Shown here piece after piece: positions 25,809 to 35,281 of a stretch of 64,000 nt of DNA. The translations under genes were made by a program, and so were the position numbers. This DNA is from Streptomyces griseorubiginosus (GTDB lineage: Bacteria > Actinomycetota > Actinomycetes > Streptomycetales > Streptomycetaceae): positions 1 through 64,000 of the forward strand of contig NZ_KQ948749.1 of the NCBI RefSeq assembly GCF_001514195.1, in the 5' to 3' direction. A model generated the notes under the pieces. The model was given only the letters and a program-made list of their open reading frames with translations, ran no database searches and was not told the origin of the DNA. Numbering within the stretch: the stretch's first letter is position 1; every line of letters starts with the position of its first letter.

Positions 25809-28238
25809 GTGACGTCACGGGAACAGCTGCCCCCGCGAGGAGCGGCGTCCGACTCCCCGGCGCTGGCGAAAGTGGTCGCACGCCAGCGGGCCGAGATCGT
25901 CGATCTTCAGCGGGTCGCGGCCCTGCTTCCGGTGCTGGAGCGGGCCAAGGGCGCCGTGATGGTGCAGGAGGGGTGCTCCGCGCAGGAGGCCTACGAACTG
26001 CTCCTCGACCGGTCCGCCGAGGCCGGCCGCACCCTCGTGGAGGAGTGCTGGCTGACGCTGGGGGCCATCCGTCCGGTCCGTCGGCGGCGCGGGCGGCGCC
26101 GTCAGCGACCGGAGACCGACACCGCTGGTTCGGTGTTCGACTCGGCCCAGTACCTGGTACCCGCCGAGCCGTCCCCCTGCCCCGCCCCGACGGGCGCGCC
26201 CCGCGACACCGCGCCGCTGCTGGGCAGGCTAGGGCTGAGCCTGGCGAACGTGCGGGACCGGCACGAGCTGGCCCGCTGTCTGCTGGAACACCTCTCGGAC
26301 GGCGTCGAGGCCGGTGCCGTACTGATCTATCTGGCCTCCGGCGACACTGTGCGGCTGGCCGGGCACGCCGGCATCGACGGGGTGGACGCCGTGCGCTGGC
26401 AGCGACTGGCCGTCGCCGGGGACGGGACCGCCGTACGCGATCCGTGGCCCGCGCGGGAACCGCTGTGGTCGGAGGGGCCCGAGCCGCACGAGGCGTTCCT
26501 GGTGCCCGAGGACACCGTGCGCCGGTGGCCGTCACGGGCCTGGCTGCCGGTGGACATGGGCGGTGAGACCGAGGAGATCGTCGCCGTGCTGCGCGGCACC
26601 GACCGCCCCTTCACGGTTGCCGAACGCGAACTGCTCGTGGCCGCGGTGCAGTTGTGCGCGGGGCGGCTGACGACCCTCGACTCGGAGGTCTCCCGCCGCA
26701 AGCCGTCCGTCGACAGCGTGCAGCAGATCTTCGACGTACTGCCGGGGTCGGTGATCCTGCTCTCCCCGCTGTCCTCGGCCGACGGTGTGGTGGAGGACTT
26801 CCGCATCGAGGCCGCGGCACCCGAGTCGGTGGACGTCGCCGGCCGTACCGGACGGCAACTCGTCGGCCTGCGGGTGCTGGAGTGCTATCCGACCTTCGCC
26901 GGTACGGAGATGTGGAAGGGCTACCTGGACGTCCTGGCCACGGGCCGGCCGTTCGCGGGCGAGCCGTTCACCTACGAGGAGGTGGTGGCCGGCATCCCGC
27001 GGCACTCCAGTTTCTCCCTGCGGGTGGCCCGGCTCGGCGAGCACCTCGTCGTCTCCTGGGTCCGGCACGACATCACGGCACGGCAGGAGCAGCGCCTGGC
27101 CACCCTCCAGCGGCTGGGCAATCTGGGCTGGGCCGACTGGAACCTCATCAGCGACACCATCACCTGGTCCCCGCACGTGTTCACGATCTTCGACCGGGAC
27201 CGGAGCCTCGGACCGCTGCGCCTGGAGGAACTGCCCGAGTGCGTCCTGCCCGAGGACCTGCCGGGGCTGACGGTGGCGGCGCAGCGGCTGCTGAGCGACG
27301 GCACCGCCATCGACCAGCCCTTCCGCATCACCACCAGGGCGGGAGTGCGGCATCTGCGGATCGTCGCCGAGGCCATCACCGACGCGGACGGCACCCCGCT
27401 GGAGGTCCACGGCTTCTTCCAGGACCTCTCCGGGCAGCGGGACGCGGAACTCGCCCTGCTCAGCAGCGAACGCGCCGTCTCCGCCCAGCGCGGACTGCTC
27501 CAGGCCGAACGCAGGATGGCGGCCCGGCTCCAGCAGGCGCTGCTGCCGCTGCCCACGGGTCCCGTCATGCTCGCCGGGCTGTGGACGAACGCGTTCTATC
27601 ATCCGGCCGAGCGGGGCATCAGCGTCGGCGGCGACTGGTACAGCGCCATCGAACTGCCCGACGGGGACGCCCTGTTCGTCATCGGGGACGTCATGGGGCA
27701 CGGCATCAACGCCGTCGCGACGATGGCCCAGCTCCGCTTCACGGCCAAGGGCATGATCATCACCGGGTCGAGTCTGACGGACGCGCTCACCCGGCTCAAC
27801 GCTCTCCTGATGCACCTGCACTCCCCGGGCGACCGGCACACCACCGCGACGATGGTCGTGGCCCGCTACCGTCCCGCCGACCGCACCCTCACCTGGGCGC
27901 AGGCCGGCCATCTGCCGCCGCTGCTGGTGCGGGACGGCGAGGCCCGGATCGTCGAGCGGCCCGCCGGGATCCTCCTCGGCGCCACCACCACCCCGGTGTT
28001 CGAGGAAGCCACCCTGCGGCTGGAGGAGGACGACCAGCTGCTGCTGTTCACCGACGGCCTGATCGAGCACCCCGGGCAGGACCTGACCGCGGGCCTGAGC
28101 GCCCTGGCCACGACAGCCGCGGCGGTCCTGGACACCTCCCGCCCGGACAGCCTCACCACCCTGCACATGTCGCTGGCCCACGCCGACCACCCCGACGACG
28201 TGTGCGCCCTCCACATCAGCCTGCCGCGGACCCCGTAG
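25809..28238 (+). CDS. ANTAR-GAF-PAS-PP2C (SpoIIE-type) phosphatase
   Basis: A protein of 809 aa. Residues about 25-85 form an ANTAR-like three-helix RNA-binding domain (ERAKGAVMVQEGCSAQEAYE); about 140-290 is GAF-like; about 300-550 holds two PAS-like domains (VLPGSVILLSPLS; GNLGWADWNLISDTITW). The C-terminal 230 residues are a SpoIIE-type PP2C with metal Asp in GGDWYSA, VIGDVMGHGINA, AGHLPPLLV and LLFTDGLIE. It would dephosphorylate an anti-anti-sigma factor and free a SigB/F-type sigma, fitting its place after one. The GTG start has only a weak ribosome site. Confidence 0.85.
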   Translation: MTSREQLPPRGAASDSPALAKVVARQRAEIVDLQRVAALLPVLERAKGAVMVQEGCSAQEAYELLLDRSAEAGRTLVEECWLTLGAIRPVRRRRGRRRQRPETDTAGSVFDSAQYLVPAEPSPCPAPTGAPRDTAPLLGRLGLSLANVRDRHELARCLLEHLSDGVEAGAVLIYLASGDTVRLAGHAGIDGVDAVRWQRLAVAGDGTAVRDPWPAREPLWSEGPEPHEAFLVPEDTVRRWPSRAWLPVDMGGETEEIVAVLRGTDRPFTVAERELLVAAVQLCAGRLTTLDSEVSRRKPSVDSVQQIFDVLPGSVILLSPLSSADGVVEDFRIEAAAPESVDVAGRTGRQLVGLRVLECYPTFAGTEMWKGYLDVLATGRPFAGEPFTYEEVVAGIPRHSSFSLRVARLGEHLVVSWVRHDITARQEQRLATLQRLGNLGWADWNLISDTITWSPHVFTIFDRDRSLGPLRLEELPECVLPEDLPGLTVAAQRLLSDGTAIDQPFRITTRAGVRHLRIVAEAITDADGTPLEVHGFFQDLSGQRDAELALLSSERAVSAQRGLLQAERRMAARLQQALLPLPTGPVMLAGLWTNAFYHPAERGISVGGDWYSAIELPDGDALFVIGDVMGHGINAVATMAQLRFTAKGMIITGSSLTDALTRLNALLMHLHSPGDRHTTATMVVARYRPADRTLTWAQAGHLPPLLVRDGEARIVERPAGILLGATTTPVFEEATLRLEEDDQLLLFTDGLIEHPGQDLTAGLSALATTAAAVLDTSRPDSLTTLHMSLAHADHPDDVCALHISLPRTP

Positions 28239-28363
28239 AGCGGGACCAGGTGGGCGAGAGCCGCAGGCGTGGTCGAAGTGACTTAAGTGAGTGAATCGCT
28301 GACTGTGCGCATCGACTGGGTTAACCTCGTCCCTCACGGGGGCCGAACAGGCGTGCATCGAAT

Positions 28364-30205
28364 GTGACTTCGGGGGATTTCTTGTCGGGACAGCGGCCCG
28401 TGCCGACGGACGACTCGGCGGCGGCGCTGAGGCGGACCGGCGCCTCACCCTTGCGGCCCACCGACCCACCGCGGGTCGGTCCGTACGTGCCCGTGGCCCT
28501 GCTGGGCAGCGGGGGCATGGGACGGGTCTACCTCGCGCGTCCCGCGGACGACAGTCCCGGTCTGGTCGCGGTGAAGGTGATCAGACCGGAGTACGCGGAG
28601 GACCCCCGGTTCCGGCGCCGGTTCGAGCGCGAGGCGGCCGTGCACGCCCGGCTGCGCACACCGCACGCGCCCCGTCTGTGCGGCACGGGCTTCGAGGACG
28701 AACTGCTGTGGATGGCCACGGAGTACCTTCCCGGCTTCGACCTCTCGGAGGCCGTGCAGGAGGCCGGAGCGCTGGCGCCGGCCGCGGTGTGGCGGCTGGT
28801 GGCGGAGCTGGGACAGGCACTCGCGGCCCTCGGTGCCGAGGAGATCGTGCACCGGGACCTCAAGCCCTCCAACGTGCTCCTGACCGTCCGGGGCGCCCAT
28901 GTGATCGACTTCGGCATCTCCAAGGCCGTGGACGCGAGCGCCATCACCGGTACGGGCAACCGGGTGGGGACCCCGGCCTACATGTCTCCCGAACACTTAC
29001 GGGAAGGCCTGTCGGACGGGGCGTCCGACCTGTTCTCCCTCGGCGGGACCCTGGTGTACGCGGCGGCCGGACGCGCCCCGTTCGGCGACGGCACCGGTGT
29101 CGACGTCATGCACCGGGTCGCGTTCGAGGAGCCGAACCCCGAGGTGATCGGTGAGATCGCGGCCGTGGACCCGGAGCTCGGCGCGCTGCTGACCGCCTGC
29201 CTGGCCAAGGAGCCCGCGCAGCGGCCCACTCCGCGGGATCTGATCGAGACCGCCCGGGCGCGCGCCCTGCCGTCCGTGTGGCCGGAGCCGCTGGGCGAGG
29301 AGGTGGCGGCCCGGCAGCAGGCGTACGAGACCTTGCATCGGATGCCGGTCGCGAGCATGGTCCGGCTTCGGGGTCGGGAGAGCATGCCACCGCGGCCGCT
29401 CCGGCCCGTCCCTGAGCCCGTCCTGCCGGGTCCGTCAGCCCCGTCCGCCCCGGAGCCCGTGGTGCCCCTTCCGGCGGCGTCGGCGGAACAGCCGCCCGCA
29501 TCGGTGGCGGAGCCGGCCGAACGGCCCTCCGGTGCCGTAGGGGTCGTCGCCCGGCTCCGGGAGAGGCCCTGGCGGGTCGTGGCCGCGGCTCTCGCGATCT
29601 GCGTGGTGGCCGGGCTGGCCGTCCTGCTCACCCTTCCCGACGGTCCGGGCGGTGGCTCCGCCCAGGAGACCGACGGTGTCCGGGCCATCGGCGGCGCGCC
29701 CCGCAACGCCTCGGCCCGTCCCGGATCCGTGACCTCCGGCGGACAGTCCCGACCTGACCTGGACGGCTCTCTGAACGAGGAGGCGACCGAGGGCGGAAAG
29801 CCCGACGCGGACGCCGACCCCGACCCGGAGCGGTCCGTGGCCTCGAGTCCGGCCGACGGCCAGAGCGACGAGGCCTCCGCGCCCGCTGACGCACCGGACG
29901 CCTCCTCCTCGCCCACGCCGTCCGACGACAGCACCACCACGGGTCCGGGCACCGCGCCCTGGCTCTCCGAGTGCACCTACTACAACGGCAACGGCCGTAC
30001 CCGCCTCGGCGACAGCGGCAAACGGGTGCGGCAGGTGCAGTGCATGCTGACCGAGCGCGGCTACGCCGTGGGCGGCGGCGGTGTCGACGGTGAGTTCGGG
30101 ACCGGTACCGAGTCCGCCGTCGAGGCCTTCCAGAGCGACCGGGGTCTGAGCCCGGACGGCGTCGTCGCCCACGACACCTGGAGCGCGCTGCGCAGCGCGG
30201 AGTGA
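28364..30205 (+). CDS. Ser/Thr protein kinase with extracytoplasmic peptidoglycan-binding domain
   Basis: A protein of 613 aa. The Hanks-type kinase has the Gly loop LGSGGMGRVYLA, K71 in VAVKVI, HRDLKPSN (D165) and DFG at 182-184, with GTPAYMSPEHL in the activation segment. A Pro/Ala-rich linker leads to one membrane helix near 405-425, then an acidic Ser/Thr-rich outer stalk and a C-terminal PG_binding_1 domain (LGDSGKRVRQVQCMLTERGY) in place of PASTA repeats. It probably senses the cell wall. GTG at 28364 is annotated; TTG at 28382 has a better placed GGGGGA and would shorten it by six codons. Confidence 0.9.
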   Translation: MTSGDFLSGQRPVPTDDSAAALRRTGASPLRPTDPPRVGPYVPVALLGSGGMGRVYLARPADDSPGLVAVKVIRPEYAEDPRFRRRFEREAAVHARLRTPHAPRLCGTGFEDELLWMATEYLPGFDLSEAVQEAGALAPAAVWRLVAELGQALAALGAEEIVHRDLKPSNVLLTVRGAHVIDFGISKAVDASAITGTGNRVGTPAYMSPEHLREGLSDGASDLFSLGGTLVYAAAGRAPFGDGTGVDVMHRVAFEEPNPEVIGEIAAVDPELGALLTACLAKEPAQRPTPRDLIETARARALPSVWPEPLGEEVAARQQAYETLHRMPVASMVRLRGRESMPPRPLRPVPEPVLPGPSAPSAPEPVVPLPAASAEQPPASVAEPAERPSGAVGVVARLRERPWRVVAAALAICVVAGLAVLLTLPDGPGGGSAQETDGVRAIGGAPRNASARPGSVTSGGQSRPDLDGSLNEEATEGGKPDADADPDPERSVASSPADGQSDEASAPADAPDASSSPTPSDDSTTTGPGTAPWLSECTYYNGNGRTRLGDSGKRVRQVQCMLTERGYAVGGGGVDGEFGTGTESAVEAFQSDRGLSPDGVVAHDTWSALRSAE

Positions 30206-30470
30206 CCTCGTCGCCGTACGACTGTCCCCTGCTCCGATCGGCTCAGAGGCGGCGCGCCTCGGTGCCACGGACGGCCGCACGGGGAACATCGGTCGGACGG
30301 CGGCGCCGGACGGGCCGCCGGGTACCCCCCGCTGCGTGAAGAGGTCCGGACATGAAACCGTACGACGGCACTCACCTCGGTCGTCCTCAGACGTCGCGAC
30401 ACCGCCCGTGCCGCCGGCGGCCACCGGGCGGTCCCCACCCGCCGCACCGCCGCGCGCCGGAGGCGATCTG

Positions 30471-31292
30471 ATGGCGGCGTCGGCGGAGGACCAGGGAGGT
30501 GGCGGCCGCTACGGCGAGGACGTCTTCCGGCCCGAACAGGAGGGCGAGGACGAGCGCATCGACTACGGCGCGCTGGCCTACGACGAGATCACCATGGCGC
30601 GACTGCGGGCCCTCGGGGCCGGTCCGGGGTGGCGCTGTCTGGACGTGGGGGCCGGCACGGGCACCGTGTCCCGCCGGCTGCTCGAAGAGGCCGGCGTCGA
30701 CAGCGTGCTGGCCGTGGACCGTGACGTGCGCTTCCTCGCGCGGCGCCCCGTGCCAGGTCTGGAGGTCCAGGAGAGCGACATCACCGCGCCGGGGTTCGTC
30801 ACCGGCCGGTTCCGGCTCGTCCACGCCCGCTTCGTGCTGATGCACCTGCCCGAACGGGAACGGGTCGTCGCGAACCTGGCCGAACTCGTCGCGCCCGGTG
30901 GTGTACTGGTGCTGAGCGACGCGGTGGACCTGACGAACGAGCGGACCCCGGACACGCCGTACACCGAGGTGATGCGGGCGATGTGGCTCGGGCTGCGCGC
31001 CGGCATCGGCACCGACGTCTCCTGGGTGCCCTCCTGTCCCCAACTGCTGCGCGGGGCGGGGCTGGTGCGCGCCGCGGCCGAGCTGTACGTGCCCCCGCTG
31101 ACACCCGGCAGCCCCATCAGCCGCTTCTGGGCGGACACCTGGGAACGCAGCCGGGAGGCGATGCTCGCCACCGGCACGGTCGACGACGACACCATCGACG
31201 CGGCGCTCCTCTACCTGGACTCCGACGAATGTGCGGCCCTGTCGGCCGGCATGCTCACTGCCTGGGGCTGGAAACCCGGCCCCGCGGAGTGA
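30471..31292 (+). CDS. class I SAM-dependent methyltransferase
   Basis: A protein of 273 aa. SAM-binding motif I is LDVGAGTGTVSRRL, motif II the acidic end in VLAVDRDVRFL, and post-motif region LVHARFVLMHLPER is typical of methyltransferases on small molecules. The ATG follows GGAGG by 7 nt; a 45-codon upstream extension is low-complexity and rejected. It is isolated between a kinase and a convergent GNAT gene, so its substrate cannot be inferred. Confidence 0.85.
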   Translation: MAASAEDQGGGGRYGEDVFRPEQEGEDERIDYGALAYDEITMARLRALGAGPGWRCLDVGAGTGTVSRRLLEEAGVDSVLAVDRDVRFLARRPVPGLEVQESDITAPGFVTGRFRLVHARFVLMHLPERERVVANLAELVAPGGVLVLSDAVDLTNERTPDTPYTEVMRAMWLGLRAGIGTDVSWVPSCPQLLRGAGLVRAAAELYVPPLTPGSPISRFWADTWERSREAMLATGTVDDDTIDAALLYLDSDECAALSAGMLTAWGWKPGPAE

Positions 31293-31322
31293 CAGCGCGG
31301 GGCTGCGGCGCACTGCGGGGGC

Positions 31323-31826
31323 TCAGGCCGCGGTGCGCCGCATGCACACCAGGCGGTCCCGTGCGTCCCATGACTCGGTGACGGTGAAGCCGAAGCGTTC
31401 GTAGAGCGCGATCGCCCCGGTGCGCCACTGCCAGACCGACAACCGCACGGTGTCGACGCCGTGTTCCGTGGTGTGCGCGAGGGCCGCTTCGAGGAGTCCG
31501 GACGCGATGCCGCGGCCGCGGAACGCGGGGTCCGTCCAGAGCCTCTTGATCTCCGACTGCCCGTCGGCCGGGGCGGTCACGACCAGACAGCCCACAGCGG
31601 CGTCCCCGAGGCGGGCCACCAGGACGACATCGTCCGCGAACGCGGTCCACGGGTCGGAGATCTCGGCCCGGTAGCGGTCGGGGAGGTCGTCCACGTCGGC
31701 GACGGCTTCCCCCTTCTCGGCCTGCGTCCGCAGGTGGTAGGCCGCCAGCAGCGCGGCCAGGCCGTCGTCGGCCGCGATGGTCCGCTCCGACGGGCGGACG
31801 GTGACAAGGGGCTGCTGATCGGTCAT
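31323..31826 (-). CDS. GNAT-family N-acetyltransferase
   Basis: A protein of 167 aa with the GNAT fold: acceptor-side strand VVLVARLGDAAVGCLVV, the acetyl-CoA pyrophosphate loop FRGRGIASGLL, and the end motif ALYERFGFTVTESW. The EIKRLWTDPAFRGRG stretch is the usual beta4-alpha3 region. Substrate is unknown. It is convergent with the methyltransferase gene. Confidence 0.88.
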   Translation of the reverse strand: MTDQQPLVTVRPSERTIAADDGLAALLAAYHLRTQAEKGEAVADVDDLPDRYRAEISDPWTAFADDVVLVARLGDAAVGCLVVTAPADGQSEIKRLWTDPAFRGRGIASGLLEAALAHTTEHGVDTVRLSVWQWRTGAIALYERFGFTVTESWDARDRLVCMRRTAA

Positions 31827-32033
31827 GGCGTCAGGATCACATGCCGAAGGTCAGGTTCCGCACTCCCGGGGGTCCCGTCTCCCTACCCCCGCTAGTGCGT
31901 CGGAGCGACTCGGGCGGCGCCGAACGGGTGGACTCGCCCGGGGCCGACCGGGCGCGGGCGGCGTGGCCGGGGCAGCGATGGTGACGAACCGCTCCCCGGG
32001 GCAGCAGCCCAGAACCGGAAGAGGCACCGAGAC

Positions 32034-33266
32034 GTGAGACGTCGTACCCCCGCCTGTCGTTTCCCCGCACGCCGGGCCCCCGCCCGCCGCCTCTGCGCCG
32101 CGGCGCTGCTCGTGGCGTCCGTGATGTCTCCGATGGCGGCGACCCCCGCCACCGCCGTGCAGGCGAAGCCTCCGCACCGGTACGTGGACGACGACTGCCC
32201 GCCGCGGCAACTCGACCGCGCGCTGGCCGCACGGCTGGACAAGGCGATCGAGAAGGTCCGCCGGCAGGCCGGGATTCCCGGGGTCGTCGCGGGACTGTGG
32301 ATGCCGGGCGAGGGCAGTTACGTCCGCGCGACGGGCGTCGCGAACAAGGCCACCGGCGCACCCATGAGGACCGACGTGTTCGTCCGCATCGGCAGCGAGA
32401 CCAAGACCTTCACGGTCACCGCGCTGCTCGAACTCGTCGACGACGGCCGGATCGGGCTCGACGACCCGATCTCGGACTACGTCCACGGGGTGCCCGACGG
32501 GAAGCACATCACGCTGCGCCACCTCGCCGAGATGCGCAGCGGTCTCTTCCCGTACACCGATGACGCGGACTTCCAGCACGATCTGCTGAGCGACCCGAAG
32601 CGCTCGTTCACCCCGCGGCAGGTGCTGGCGTACGGCTTCAAGCACCGGAACACCTTCGCGCCGGGCACGCAGTTCCAGTACTCCAACACCAACCTCGTGC
32701 TGCTCGGGCTGGTGGTCGAGCGGGTCAGCGGGCGCACGCTCGCCGACTTCCTCGAGAGGCGGGTGCTGCGCCCGGCGCGGCTGCCCCACACGCTGCTGCC
32801 CGAGACCTTCAAGTTCCCTCGGCCGCACCCGCACGGCTACACCAACCAGACGCTGAGCGGTGAGGTCGCCGACAGCACGAACTGGAACCCGAGCTGGGCC
32901 TGGGCCGCCGGGGCGATGATCTCCGACCTGAACGACCTGCACCGCTGGGCGAAGATCGTCGCCACCGGCACGCTGCTTCGGCCGAAGACCCAGGCCGAGA
33001 GGCTGAAGATGCTGCCCACCGGGCACCCGGGCCTGCGCTACGGCCTCGGCATCTTCGAGAGCGGCGGCTGGATCGGGCACAACGGCTCCATCCCCGGCTA
33101 CGAGACCGTGACCGTGTACCTGCCCTCGCGGCAGGCCACCCTGGTGCTGATGATCAACACGGACATCCTGTACCAGGGCCAGGAACCGTCGTCACTGCTC
33201 GCGCGGGCGATCACTGAGATCGTGACACCGGACCACGTCTACGACCGGCCAGCGCCTCTCCAGTAG
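32034..33266 (+). CDS. secreted class-C-type serine hydrolase (beta-lactamase/DD-peptidase fold)
   Basis: A protein of 410 aa. Residues 1-42 form a long Arg-rich signal sequence ending ATAVQA. The catalytic triad motifs of the serine beta-lactamase-like family are in order: S121-E-T-K124, Y216-S-N218, and H349-N-G351. The protein is the size of D-alanyl-D-alanine carboxypeptidase/esterase members (Streptomyces R61 type). The GTG start is preceded by a purine-rich GGAAGAGG. It is exported and may act on cell-wall peptides or on esters. Confidence 0.88.
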   Translation: MRRRTPACRFPARRAPARRLCAAALLVASVMSPMAATPATAVQAKPPHRYVDDDCPPRQLDRALAARLDKAIEKVRRQAGIPGVVAGLWMPGEGSYVRATGVANKATGAPMRTDVFVRIGSETKTFTVTALLELVDDGRIGLDDPISDYVHGVPDGKHITLRHLAEMRSGLFPYTDDADFQHDLLSDPKRSFTPRQVLAYGFKHRNTFAPGTQFQYSNTNLVLLGLVVERVSGRTLADFLERRVLRPARLPHTLLPETFKFPRPHPHGYTNQTLSGEVADSTNWNPSWAWAAGAMISDLNDLHRWAKIVATGTLLRPKTQAERLKMLPTGHPGLRYGLGIFESGGWIGHNGSIPGYETVTVYLPSRQATLVLMINTDILYQGQEPSSLLARAITEIVTPDHVYDRPAPLQ

Positions 33267-33303
33267 CGGGCGGTGCGGTATCGGGCCGGCGCCCCGGCGG
33301 GAA

Positions 33304-33894
33304 CTACTCGCGGAGCCCCGGCCCGGCCGCCGTCGGCGCCGTACGGCGGTCCACCACGGCCCGGACGACCGCGGCCACGCCCGCGCGGTCCGTGGGCCGG
33401 GCGTCGACGGAGTTGTGGATGGAGAAACCCTCCACGAGCGCGTCCAGGGCCCGGGCCGTGAGCGGGTCGAAGTGCCGGGCCAGGGAGTCCCGGCTGGCCT
33501 GCATCCAGGAGCGCATGACCGTCCGCAGCTCGGGGTGGCGGGTGGCGAAGGCGTACAGCTCGTAGCTGAGCAGCAGATTGCGGTCGGTGCCCCAGACCTT
33601 GCCGCAGATGATCTCGACGACGGCCTCCTGCGCCTCCTCGGGAGTGCGCGCCGCCGTCAGCAGGGCGCCGTAGCGCGAGGAGACGGACTCGGCAAGGCGG
33701 GTGAAGGCCTCGGTCAGCAGGTGCTGCATGTCGTCGAAGTAGTAGGTGAGCGATCCGAGCGGCACCCCCGCGGCGGCCGCGATCCTGCGGTAGGTCACCT
33801 TGATGGCGCCGTGCTCGGCGATGACGTCAAGGGCGGCGTCGAGGATGCGCTCGCGGCGCAGTGGGTCGTTGGGGCCGCGGTTGCTGCCGGTCAT
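33304..33894 (-). CDS. TetR-family transcriptional regulator
   Basis: A protein of 196 aa with N-terminal TetR HTH (ILDAALDVIAEHGAIKVTYR, IAAAAGVPLGSLTYYFDDMQ) and a C-terminal ligand domain with a conserved helix LLLSYELYAFATRHPELR. It is divergent from an MFS transporter gene, and the 116-nt gap holds an 18-bp near-palindrome. It most likely represses that transporter and itself. Confidence 0.9.
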   Translation of the reverse strand: MTGSNRGPNDPLRRERILDAALDVIAEHGAIKVTYRRIAAAAGVPLGSLTYYFDDMQHLLTEAFTRLAESVSSRYGALLTAARTPEEAQEAVVEIICGKVWGTDRNLLLSYELYAFATRHPELRTVMRSWMQASRDSLARHFDPLTARALDALVEGFSIHNSVDARPTDRAGVAAVVRAVVDRRTAPTAAGPGLRE

Positions 33895-33931
33895 CTGGTG
33901 GTCCGCCCTCTCTTCTCCCGCGCCCGGAGGT

Positions 33932-33949
33932 TATGTACATTTGTGCATA
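33932..33949. promoter_or_regulatory. candidate TetR operator
   Basis: TATGTACATTTGTGCATA is an imperfect palindrome: half-sites TATGTACA and TGTGCATA with a 2-nt spacer and one mismatch. It is strikingly AT-rich for this genome. It lies 38 nt before the TetR start and 62 nt before the transporter start. Confidence 0.6.
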
Positions 33950-34010
33950 CCCGATGTGCGCGGGACCCGTCACCTGCCCGCCATTCTTCCGAACCCCGCG
34001 GAGCCCTCTC

Positions 34011-35207
34011 TTGACAGCCCCCGCCGTGCGCCGGCGCCGACAGGCCCTGTACCTCTTCTTCTTCCTCCCGGGCATCGCCCTGTCCTCCTGGGTCACGCGC
34101 ACACCGGACGTGCGGGACCGACTGGGCGCGTCCACCGGGCAGATGGGGCTGATCCTGTTCGGTCTGTCCGTGGGATCCATGCTGGGCATCCTGTGTTCCG
34201 GCCGGCTCGTGGCGCGCCTCGGCACCCGGCCCGTGATCCTCCTGGGCACCGGCCTGATCGTCGCGGCCACGGGTGTCATCGGGGCGGGCAGCGCCGCCGC
34301 GTCGGCTCCCCTGGTCACGACCGGCCTCTTCCTGTTCGGCGCGGGCATCGGGGCGGGCGAGGTCGCCATCAACGTGGACGGCGCCGACGTGGAACGGATC
34401 ACCGGACGGCCCGTGCTGCCGACTCTGCACGGCTGCTTCAGTCTGGGCACGGTGATCGGCGCCCTTGCCGGAATGACGGCGACGGCGGCAGAGGTTCCCG
34501 TCCCCTGGCACCTCGGCGTGGTCGCCCTGGTCGCCACGGGGATGCTGCTCCATGCCTCACGGGCGCTGGTGGGGGGCGTCGGCGTGAGCACCGGGACCCG
34601 CACGGCCGAGCCGGTCAAGGGCGCGGCAGCGCAGGTCTGGAAGGACCGGAAGCTGCTCCTCATCGGCGCGATCGTGCTCGCCATGGCTCTGGCCGAAGGG
34701 GCGGCCAACGACTGGCTGCCGCTGCTCATGGTGGACGGCCACGGCCTGGACGCCACCGCCGGATCGCTCGTCTACGTCGGTTTCGCCGCCGCGATGACCC
34801 TGGGCCGCTTCTGCGGCACGTACTTCCTCGTCCGCTTCGGGCGGGCCGCGGTCGTCCGGGCGAGTGCCGTCTCCGGTGCCGTCGGCCTGGTCCTCGTGAT
34901 CTTCTCCGACAACGTCGTCATAGCGGCGGCCTCGGTGCTGTTCTGGGGGCTCGGGGCCTCCCTCGGCTTCCCGGTGGCGCTGTCGGCGGCCGGCGACTCG
35001 GGCCCCGAACAGACCGCGCGGGTCTCGCTCGTCGCCATCATCGGTTACGTCGCCTTCCTCGTCGGACCGCCGGCGCTCGGGTTCCTGGGCGACCACTACG
35101 GGCTGCGCTCGGCGATGATCGTGGTCCTGGTGTTCGTCGCCTCCGCGATCCTCATCGCCCCGGCCGCCGACACCCGCGACCGCGCCTCCGTACCGGTCGA
35201 CGCCTGA
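34011..35207 (+). CDS. MFS transporter
   Basis: A protein of 398 aa with about 12 membrane segments. It belongs to the MFS group with N-terminal FLPGIALSSWVTRTPDVRD and motif-A-like SGRLVARLGTRPVILLG, similar to FucP/YbjJ-type carriers in actinobacteria. The TTG start has GGAG about 8 nt upstream; the longer upstream frame crosses the TetR operator and is rejected. Regulation by the divergent TetR is probable. Substrate is unknown. Confidence 0.85.
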   Translation: MTAPAVRRRRQALYLFFFLPGIALSSWVTRTPDVRDRLGASTGQMGLILFGLSVGSMLGILCSGRLVARLGTRPVILLGTGLIVAATGVIGAGSAAASAPLVTTGLFLFGAGIGAGEVAINVDGADVERITGRPVLPTLHGCFSLGTVIGALAGMTATAAEVPVPWHLGVVALVATGMLLHASRALVGGVGVSTGTRTAEPVKGAAAQVWKDRKLLLIGAIVLAMALAEGAANDWLPLLMVDGHGLDATAGSLVYVGFAAAMTLGRFCGTYFLVRFGRAAVVRASAVSGAVGLVLVIFSDNVVIAAASVLFWGLGASLGFPVALSAAGDSGPEQTARVSLVAIIGYVAFLVGPPALGFLGDHYGLRSAMIVVLVFVASAILIAPAADTRDRASVPVDA

Positions 35208-35281
35208 TCCTGCTCCCCCCGGGTGCGGCCGCGGGACGTCGGTTCTGCGGCGTTGTCAGTGGTGGCAGGCAGGATGAGGCC

